Assembly: GCA_964508755.1 (NCBI GenBank)
Contig: CAZDUZ010000028.1
Span: forward strand, 1-11,427
DNA length: 11,427 nucleotides
Origin: CAZDUZ01 sp964508755
Lineage (GTDB): Bacteria; Patescibacteriota; Dojkabacteria; SC72; JAFGCJ01
Reading direction: 5' to 3'
Both the position numbers and the translations under genes were made by a program. The notes beneath the pieces were generated by a model that was not told the DNA's origin, did no database searches, and saw nothing but the letters and a program-made list of their open reading frames with translations. Positions 6,188 to 10,663 of this stretch are shown here, in pieces (within the stretch, counting starts at the first letter, position 1; the number at the start of each line of letters is the position of its first letter).

Positions 6188-6784
6188 CTATTCCTCCTTT
6201 TCTTTTGCATCAATCTCTCTCAATCGCTCGGCGAGCTCACGCTGAAATACTGCGTTTGCAGTCTTTGTGAAGAAGGTGTTCTTACTTCGAAATTCGTATG
6301 TTTGACGGGGATCATTGCCGTAGTGTTCGGTATCACTCCAAAAGGATTCCTTGTAGGTATCAGAGAGATTATCTGAGTCGACGACACATGCCACTGTATT
6401 GTCACCGGCAGGATCCTTCGATTTATGAGATTGTGCAATACGGACTATCTCTGCGATATGATTATCCGTATACCCTAAGGGCTTGAGTATCTCCGGGATA
6501 ACATCTGCATCATATGCTATGTGCATATCCTCATATTCCTGTTTCTCTTCGGGGGTTTTTGGAAACCATTTTTCTTTAGGGATTTTGGTGAGACCGATGT
6601 CATGTAACATTGCGGCAGGTACCATTACATCTGGATCTCCTCCCTCACCTGCGATAATGTCCTGCATGGCACGTGTGACCATAGCAGAGTGAAGCACATA
6701 GTCTTTCTTACCCTTTCCTGCCATTCGTTTTTCGACTTCGCTCCAGATTTGATTGTGTATGGGATTGGTAAATGTGAGGTTCAT
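6188..6784 (-). CDS. HD-domain phosphohydrolase (second, unrelated HD gene)
   Basis: A 198-residue HD-superfamily protein with H32 (Y-V-L-H-S-A-M-V), H-D at 61-62 (A-A-M-L-H-D-I-G-L-T-K), H88 (D-M-H-I-A-Y), H120 (Q-S-H-K) and D136 (A-C-V-V-D-S-D-N-L). The extra histidines suggest a site able to bind two metals, as in HD nucleases and nucleotidases; the substrate is unknown. ATG 6784 is chosen because it overlaps the nitrilase stop as ATGA. A GTG at 6793 would add three residues. It shares little with the HD protein at 2787-3386 beyond the metal ligands. It forms a tight operon with the nitrilase upstream and the 181-residue protein downstream. Confidence 0.87.
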   Translation of the reverse strand: MNLTFTNPIHNQIWSEVEKRMAGKGKKDYVLHSAMVTRAMQDIIAGEGGDPDVMVPAAMLHDIGLTKIPKEKWFPKTPEEKQEYEDMHIAYDADVIPEILKPLGYTDNHIAEIVRIAQSHKSKDPAGDNTVACVVDSDNLSDTYKESFWSDTEHYGNDPRQTYEFRSKNTFFTKTANAVFQRELAERLREIDAKEKEE

Positions 6785-7500
6785 ATCTTGCACACATTTC
6801 GATACAATTTAGCGTTTCTCAACCTAAGTAACCCGGGTTCCTTGCCCTGCTTCGTCTTTTCCAAATCGATTGTCACCTTGTACATCCGGTTTGCCTCCCG
6901 GGCAGCAAGAAGCTCGAGGCCGTTCATGTCGTATGCATATGCGATGGGAATGGCGTCACTATAGTGACTACACCCGAATGTAAATGCGCAGTTTTCATAC
7001 GCTCTCACTCGACCTAGCGATGTCCAGACTTTGTACTGTTCTTCGTCATACATGCCGGTGCCGATCGGATTGAATATGAGCTTTACCCCTTGCAGGCGGT
7101 ACTCCCGAGCAATCTCAGGGAAATGCATTTCGTAGCACACGCATACACCGACTTTTCCAAATTCAGTATCAATAGCGGTGATTTCTTTACCTGGCTGAAA
7201 CCCTTCTTCACGCTCACTACCGGTAGGTGTAGTTTTTGAATGCTCGCCAACTATTTCACCTTTGCGATTGAAAACAACACCAGTCTCGTACTTCTCTGGC
7301 TTCCGTTTATCTGTATAGCTGGTGATAAGCCATTTGTTCACAGAGGTCACAACCTTGCTGGTTTCCGTTAGCTGGTCTGCATTCAAGTAGCACTCTGGAA
7401 AAAGAAAGAGGTCGATCGTTTCTGCCCAGTCGTCGAGAAGAAATCGACGCAGTTCGTTGAGTTTACTATCCTGTTGAGCAACCACGATTCCGATGTTCAT
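6781..7500 (-). CDS. Carbon-nitrogen hydrolase (nitrilase superfamily)
   Basis: A 239-residue predicted amidohydrolase. The catalytic triad is complete: Glu36 in L-F-P-E-C-Y, Lys89 in E-H-S-K-T-T-P-T, and nucleophile Cys122 in G-V-C-V-C-Y-E-M-H-F-P-E. Further landmarks are F-N-P-I-G-T-G-M near 143-150 and R-V-R-A-Y-E-N-C-A-F (164-173). It is somewhat shorter than the 260-300 residues usual for the superfamily. Substrates in this family range from omega-amides to N-carbamoyl compounds and cannot be chosen here. It heads a three-gene operon with the HD protein and the 181-residue protein. Its ATG lies six bases after a perfect TATAAT. Confidence 0.9.
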   Translation of the reverse strand: MNIGIVVAQQDSKLNELRRFLLDDWAETIDLFLFPECYLNADQLTETSKVVTSVNKWLITSYTDKRKPEKYETGVVFNRKGEIVGEHSKTTPTGSEREEGFQPGKEITAIDTEFGKVGVCVCYEMHFPEIAREYRLQGVKLIFNPIGTGMYDEEQYKVWTSLGRVRAYENCAFTFGCSHYSDAIPIAYAYDMNGLELLAAREANRMYKVTIDLEKTKQGKEPGLLRLRNAKLYRNVCKI

Positions 7501-7506
7501 GCTTGC

Positions 7507-7512
7507 ATTATA
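7507..7512 (-). promoter_or_regulatory. TATAAT promoter for the nitrilase operon (leaderless)
   Basis: A perfect TATAAT ends six bases before ATG 7500, so transcription should start at the start codon. No TTGACA-like hexamer is found 16-18 bases upstream. This is the best example of the pattern in the window. Confidence 0.6.
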
Positions 7513-7556
7513 CGATACATAAAGAGAGTGAGTATAGTGAACCGGTAGTTGATGTG

Positions 7557-7572
7557 GAAGAGTCGGCTCTTC
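7557..7572. repeat. Short inverted repeat between the TrpD-like and nitrilase genes
   Basis: GAAGAG-TCGG-CTCTTC forms a six-base-pair hairpin 7 bases after the TrpD-like stop in the - strand direction. In that direction a T run precedes the hairpin instead of following it, so it is not a typical intrinsic terminator. It could still slow transcription or protect a 3' end. Confidence 0.4.
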
Positions 7573-7579
7573 AAAAAGG

Positions 7580-8683
7580 TTATGACCCTATGCGTACCTG
7601 GTCTTCGATTGCGTCCAATGCGTTGGTGTCACCTAGCGCGTCGACTAACGACCGAAGTTTTTTGTAGGCAGCTCCGACATCAAGCAATTGAGCAGCTTCC
7701 TCTGTTCCATCCTTGAAATTACTAACGTGACCCATTGCATATAAAGAGGCAGAGGCATTGGCTAAGACAAGGTCACGCTTCGCCCCTTTCTGTTTACCTG
7801 TCAAGATTCTGAGGAAATCTATGAGGTTTTGTTCCGTTCCTCCTGTTCGTATATCATCGACTTTGTGGGTCTTAAGTGCGAAGTCCTCGGGCTCCAGTGT
7901 ATACCTTCGGCAACGATTTCCCTTCTGTTCGACAACAATGGTTTTACCGACAACAGATGCTTCTGGAATGCCTCCTACCCCGTGCAGTATCAATGTGTGT
8001 TTGTTTCCTAGTTTGACGAAGAGCTCACCGAGGATATCCATATACTTCTCGTCATAGCAGCCATAAATCCTCTTCTCAAGCTCTGTGGGGGAAAAGGCAA
8101 ATGTGGCTAAGTGAAAGGGAGATTCTATCCCGAGACCGTTCTCTACGAAGATATTTCGTGCAAGCTGTGAACGATTCTTTAATCTTGGACTCATTGCTGA
8201 GATAAAGAACGGACAGATGCCAATCGTCTCCAAAGTCCTCTCGACCTTTTCCTTGGTGAGTTCAAACACATTGATTCCTAGCATGCGAAAAATATCAGCA
8301 CTTCCCGTGGGACTTGTCTGAGCAAATCCTGCCTGTTTTGCAACGCAGTATCCAGCTGCAGCAACAATAAAAGATGCTGCGGTACTGACATTGATGGTCT
8401 TAACCTTGCTCGCACCTGTTCCCGAGAGATCTGTAAGTATTGTTTTGGGAACGTTCGGACTTATTTTCACACCGAGGCTTTCGGTCGTGTTGACTAGGGC
8501 AAGTAACTCGTCTGCTGTTTCTCCTTTGGTGTGGAGCGCAGTGATTAGAGAGACAAAATGAAATCCTTCGGTATCATGAATAAAAATGTCGAGAAATGTC
8601 TGGTACGCTTCTTCATAGGACAGATCATTACCTTGCACCACCTTGTTCACAACCAAAGTCGCAGCCCGGAGTCTTTCGTTCAT
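7580..8683 (-). CDS. Divergent anthranilate phosphoribosyltransferase (TrpD)-family protein
   Basis: A 367-residue protein with the whole TrpD-family fold: a helical N-terminal domain, the PRPP-loop equivalent D-L-S-G-T-G-A-S-K-V-K-T-I-N-V-S-T (85-101), S-P-T-G-S-A-D (124-130), and K-R-D-L-V-L-A-N-A-S-A-S-L-Y (302-315). Key AnPRT residues are changed. G-T-G-G-D is G-T-G-A-S; K-H-G-N-R is K-Q-A-G-F (116-120), losing the anthranilate-contacting His and Asn. The Arg of the R-T-x-F-N segment is Glu (I-E-S-P-F-H, 186-191). The metal-binding Asp-Glu pair is Pro-Glu (G-G-I-P-E, 237-241). No other trp gene is present. It is probably not a tryptophan enzyme, more likely a TrpD2-like or other phosphoribosyltransferase. 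Confidence 0.82.
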   Translation of the reverse strand: MNERLRAATLVVNKVVQGNDLSYEEAYQTFLDIFIHDTEGFHFVSLITALHTKGETADELLALVNTTESLGVKISPNVPKTILTDLSGTGASKVKTINVSTAASFIVAAAGYCVAKQAGFAQTSPTGSADIFRMLGINVFELTKEKVERTLETIGICPFFISAMSPRLKNRSQLARNIFVENGLGIESPFHLATFAFSPTELEKRIYGCYDEKYMDILGELFVKLGNKHTLILHGVGGIPEASVVGKTIVVEQKGNRCRRYTLEPEDFALKTHKVDDIRTGGTEQNLIDFLRILTGKQKGAKRDLVLANASASLYAMGHVSNFKDGTEEAAQLLDVGAAYKKLRSLVDALGDTNALDAIEDQVRIGS

Positions 8684-8836
8684 GGTAGTATCTTACATCT
8701 CTTCCCATACTTGTTCCAGCAAGAAACGATCAGGTTCGATGAAAGAGGTGCGTTAAATGGCCGCTATCTGAAAGAATGCATACTTTCTGTTGAGGCTTTA
8801 TACGGGAACGCGGGAACGGAAAACAATAAAGTTCGT
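8684..8836. other. Gene-free leader upstream of the TrpD-like gene with promoter candidates
   Basis: No convincing gene is seen here on either strand. On the - strand TTGTTT (8821-8826) and TATAAA (8798-8803), 17 bases apart, make a plausible sigma-70-type promoter for the TrpD-like gene. Its spacer contains a small direct repeat, GGGAACGC then GGGAACGG. A second candidate, TAAGAT (8690-8695), ends six bases before ATG 8683, the leaderless spacing seen elsewhere. A + strand frame crosses the stretch but has no recognisable content. Confidence 0.4.
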
Positions 8837-8983
8837 CTACTCGACAGGATTGAGAGTGGTGCCAAAGCTGAGATTTTCGTTTAACTGTAGGTGTTTCATG
8901 AAAGTCTCAATCTCTCGCAGCTCTTCGATGAAGTGGTTCTTAAAATCGATCAGCCGGCTCAGAAAGTCTTGTATCAGCGCTAT
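8837..8983 (-). CDS. Possible small protein (46-48 aa, non-AUG start) after the methyltransferase
   Basis: Directly after the methyltransferase stop, the same frame stays open for about 49 codons to a TAG at 8837. The translation includes L-I-Q-D-F-L-S-R-L-I-D-F-K-N-H-F-I-E-E-L, a well-formed amphipathic helix, and ends T-L-N-P-V-E. An AAAGGAG overlaps the methyltransferase stop but no ATG, GTG or TTG sits at a usable distance. The candidates are ATA (8981-8983, six bases after GGAG) or CTG (8975-8977). It may be a decayed gene, a readthrough extension or a peptide with a rare start. Confidence 0.3.
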   Translation of the reverse strand: MALIQDFLSRLIDFKNHFIEELREIETFMKHLQLNENLSFGTTLNPVE

Positions 8984-8986
8984 TTT

Positions 8987-9703
8987 TTACTCCTTTGTAC
9001 CGATATACAAGCCTCTCCCCTCTTTGAGATACTTGACTGTTAGCCCGGCTGATTGAAGATATTTCTTAAATGTTTCTGGATCAAACATTCCAAGCTCGTG
9101 TCGGTCAATAATGTGCTTTATCTCCTGATTCTTTTCTCCGATAAGATAATGCATATCCATAATCGATACGTTACCCTTTTTCTCGGAGACATTCATTCGG
9201 GCAATTTTGACATTTTCGCTTTCGTATGTTGAAAGATGAACGGTGCCAGTTAAATAATTCTCTTCTGTAAACCAAGGCTCGATAATGGCGATACCCCCCG
9301 GTAAGAGATGTTCTGCGAAATTCTGGATTGTCTTTTGAAGGTTAGCTTTGGTTTTAACATAGCCGATGGAGCTGAAAAGACAGGTGATGACATCGAATTG
9401 CTTCCCTAGATTTAGTTCTGTCATATCAGATTGGACAAACTCCACGTTAGGAAGTTTCTTCCTAGCTATTTCGAGTATGCCTTTGTTGATATCAATTCCT
9501 GTGCATTTGAAATTTTTTACGAAATATATGAGATGTTTACCAGAGCCACATGCCACATCGAGTAAAGTGTTTCCCTTTGATTTCTTGTGTTTTGTTATCA
9601 GATCTTCGATTTTTGTAACATCTTGCTGATAATTCTTCTGCATGCCCTCGTAGATCAGATCATAATATCTTGCAAGATCTTTGTAGATTAGTTGTTCACC
9701 CAT
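8987..9703 (-). CDS. SAM-dependent N-methyltransferase, TylM1/DesVI-like
   Basis: A 238-residue class I methyltransferase resembling the dTDP-aminosugar N,N-dimethyltransferases TylM1 and DesVI along its whole length. It has Y-Y-D-L-I-Y-E-G near the start (13-20), SAM loop L-L-D-V-A-C-G-S-G-K-H-L (47-58), acidic ribose ligand G-I-D-I (69-72), T-C-L-F-S-S-I-G-Y (107-115), I-I-E-P-W-F-T-E-E-N-Y (140-150) and the C-terminal G-R-G-L-Y-I-G (229-235). Those enzymes methylate the amino group of a nucleotide-linked deoxysugar. No sugar-nucleotide pathway genes are nearby, so the true acceptor is open. It starts at ATG 9703 after an extended -10 box, with no ribosome binding site. It is the first full-length gene after site 3. 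Confidence 0.87.
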   Translation of the reverse strand: MGEQLIYKDLARYYDLIYEGMQKNYQQDVTKIEDLITKHKKSKGNTLLDVACGSGKHLIYFVKNFKCTGIDINKGILEIARKKLPNVEFVQSDMTELNLGKQFDVITCLFSSIGYVKTKANLQKTIQNFAEHLLPGGIAIIEPWFTEENYLTGTVHLSTYESENVKIARMNVSEKKGNVSIMDMHYLIGEKNQEIKHIIDRHELGMFDPETFKKYLQSAGLTVKYLKEGRGLYIGTKE

Positions 9704-9731
9704 AAAATGTGTAGTAATAAATTACATCAGT

Positions 9732-9737
9732 ATAATA
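9732..9737 (-). promoter_or_regulatory. Extended -10 candidate for the TylM1-like gene
   Basis: TG-C-TATTAT on the - strand (five of six matches plus TGn) lies 28 bases before ATG 9703, giving a leader of roughly 20 bases without a ribosome binding site. An overlapping TATACT (9729-9734) is an alternative. No good -35 box is seen. Confidence 0.35.
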
Positions 9738-9798
9738 GCACATGGTAATTCTGATTTTCATGATATGTATTGATTCGAGATGTTCGAGACGGAGGTAA

Positions 9799-9927
9799 TC
9801 AGGAGTAACCTGTGTGGTTGACGTCAACCGTTTGAAGAAAAACTTTATGTTTTACCCTTTCGGTAATACTTTCCATCATTCGAACCATCTCAATGATACG
9901 GTTTGTAAACCATTCCTGGCGGGTCAA
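9799..9927 (-). CDS. Micro-ORF 3 (42 aa, TTG start) in the recurring site
   Basis: TTG at 9927-9925 opens a frame of 42 codons closed by TGA at 9799. The peptide begins M-T-R-Q-E-W-F-T-N-R-I-I, followed by E-M-V-R-M-M-E-S-I-T-E-R-V-K, an amphipathic helix. It aligns without gaps to micro-ORF 1. Here no intact upstream gene supplies the stop, only a vestigial frame ending L-S-E-K-S-F, so if translated it depends on its own weak AGAAAAG. An in-frame stop lies 13 codons upstream. This is the longest copy and the best evidence that the frame is not an accident of a neighbouring gene. Confidence 0.4.
   Translation of the reverse strand: MTRQEWFTNRIIEMVRMMESITERVKHKVFLQTVDVNHTGYS
9816..9829. repeat. 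Perfect 14-bp palindrome GGTTGACGTCAACC
   Basis: A perfect inverted repeat near the distal end of micro-ORF 3. Its halves, TTGAC and GTCAA, are the same words that form the outer arms of site 1 and the core edge of site 3 (GTCAA, 9923-9927). It may be the far arm of site 3, or a protein-binding site. Confidence 0.6.
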
Positions 9928-9948
9928 AAAGACTTTTCTGACAACGAT
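9893..9948 (-). repeat. Site 3: recurring stop-codon repeat without an intact upstream gene
   Basis: The + strand has ATGATAC, the 12-base near-palindrome GGTTTGTAAACC (9900-9911), ATT, then CCTGGCGGGTCAAA. It matches site 1 at nearly every base from ATGA to GTCAAA. On the far side, the - strand carries a frame remnant whose codons before TGA read L-S-E-K-S-F, like the ends of genes at sites 1 and 2. It is the outermost site, at the boundary between the - strand gene array and the + strand T-box locus. Confidence 0.65.
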
Positions 9949-9974
9949 TTTACCTATCTCTCACCCCTATGGGT

Positions 9975-10004
9975 TTGAACCTCTGCTCAGCCATATGCTA
10001 TAAT
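9975..10004 (+). promoter_or_regulatory. Promoter of the T-box leader
   Basis: TTGAAC (9975-9980) and TATAAT (9999-10004) are 18 bases apart, and the -10 is extended (TG-C-TATAAT). Transcription should start near 10011, just ahead of the T-box Stem I. This is the most complete promoter in the window. Confidence 0.75.
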
Positions 10005-10238
10005 CCCCCCGTTCTTTCCAAAAGCTATGACGGAGATCTAGTAGGATTTCTTCGGTGACACCTGAGAGAAGCCGGTTGGAGCAAGGCTTCCGTAGAAGAT
10101 TTTCTGAAAATACCCTCCCGAGCTGCTCGCCAAAATGTACAAAGTAGGTTGAGCCGGGTTTCGCCCGTTACAGCGGAAAAAGTGTGTCGGCTTAGAGGTC
10201 AGAGCACTTACAATGAGCATCTATCATTGTGGCTTCTG

Positions 10239-10260
10239 AACACCCGACCGGGTGTTTTTT
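10239..10260 (+). terminator. Intrinsic terminator 1, upstream of the T-box sequence
   Basis: Stem AACACCC/GGGTGTT with loop GACC is followed by a run of six T. It lies between Stem II and the T-box core, where a leader normally has Stem III, so it would stop transcripts before the antiterminator is made. GTCGG at 10186-10190 could pair with CCGAC at 10244-10248 and open it. Confidence 0.8.
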
Positions 10261-10425
10261 GTTGCTTTTGCAATGTCGTGAGCAACATACAATAGATCAC
10301 ACAAAAAGATAGGTGGAAGCAAAGTGGTACCGCGTCCCGCTAACTAATAGTTATCGGGTGTAAAACGCCTTTGCATATATTCGGAGGTAATCCGGGTATG
10401 TGTGAGGGCGTTTTTTGTTGCTTTT
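10254..10425 (+). repeat. 16-base identical tails after the two leader terminators
   Basis: GTTTTTTGTTGCTTTT occurs at 10254-10269 and 10410-10425, directly after each terminator stem. Identity beyond the T run suggests that part of the leader was duplicated, or that the tail itself has a function. Confidence 0.75.
10362..10416 (+). terminator. T-box-controlled terminator 2
   Basis: AAAACGCC (10362-10369) pairs with GGCGTTTT (10407-10414), followed by six T in all. Inside, CATAT/GTATG and CGGA/TCCG extend the stem. Its 5' arm shares bases with the antiterminator CTTTGC, as expected for a T-box switch. It ends 24 bases before tRNA-Tyr. Confidence 0.85.
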
Positions 10426-10439
10426 ATAGGTTAGCTGGA

Positions 10440-10522
10440 CCAGGGGTGGCAGAGTGGACTATTGCGGCGGTCTGTAAAACCGTTGTCTTCGGACATCACG
10501 GGTTCGAATCCCGTCCCCTGGA
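10440..10522 (+). tRNA. tRNA-Tyr (GUA), class II, with C1-G72
   Basis: The acceptor stem CCAGGGG/CCCCTGG is fully paired. The anticodon arm is GCGGT-CTGTAAA-ACCGT, anticodon GTA. A long variable arm (TGTC-TTCG-GACA) marks the bacterial class II form, and the T arm is ACGGG-TTCGAAT-CCCGT. The discriminator is A and CCA is not encoded. The first pair is C1-G72, while bacterial tRNA-Tyr normally has G1-C72, the pair read by bacterial TyrRS; C1-G72 is the archaeal and eukaryotic form. It begins 24 bases after the T-box terminator with no evident promoter between, so its transcription is probably set by the T-box. Confidence 0.93.
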
Positions 10523-10596
10523 AAGTACTTAATGTTGATAGATATATGAAGAATCAAAGAAGAATGAAATATTGCGGTCAGTTGTTCTATTCCGTG

Positions 10597-10612
10597 TTGA
10601 ACGGCAGTTCAA
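10597..10612. repeat. Inverted repeat TTGAAC-GGCA-GTTCAA
   Basis: A perfect six-base inverted repeat with a four-base loop, in the 141-base gap between tRNA-Tyr and the next gene. No T run follows it, so it is not a terminator. It could be an operator or a processing hairpin. The rest of the gap is A/T-rich with nothing else recognised. Confidence 0.4.
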
Positions 10613-10663
10613 GCATGGCCCAACGTGACAGATATGAATATTTCATTTTAGTAATCAATAATA

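Larger units (their letters stand above)
10011..10416 (+). ncRNA. T-box riboswitch leader, probably sensing tRNA-Tyr
   Basis: The T-box sequence AAAGTGGTACCGCG is at 10321-10334. Upstream are Stem I features: AGTAG (10040-10044), the AGAGA element (10065-10069), hairpin GAAGCC/GGCTTC (10068-10090), a base stem GGAG/CTCC, and the Stem II/IIA region GTAGG-TT-GAGCCGGG...CCCGTTA (10144-10170). The antiterminator pairs GCAAAG (10319-10324) with CTTTGC (10369-10374) around an inner CCCG/CGGG hairpin. That 3' arm overlaps the stem of the terminator at 10362-10416, so the two folds exclude each other. The specifier region holds GAAAATACC: UAC (Tyr, 10111-10113) or AAU (Asn, 10109-10111). The UGGU bulge needs a discriminator A, which fits tRNA-Tyr; bacterial tRNA-Asn normally has G. 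T-boxes respond to uncharged tRNA by letting transcription continue. Confidence 0.88.

Noticed and set aside
7557..7572. Intrinsic terminator after the TrpD-like gene
   Set aside because: The T run lies before the hairpin in the direction of transcription, not after it.
8558..8884. A 108-codon + strand frame crossing the TrpD-like start and its leader
   Set aside because: Its first third overlaps the TrpD-like gene on the other strand, it has no ribosome binding site, and the remainder matches no family.
2184..9927. Classical integron attC sites
   Set aside because: The required RYYYAAC/GTTRRRY cores are not present, and no integron integrase or attI is seen in the window.
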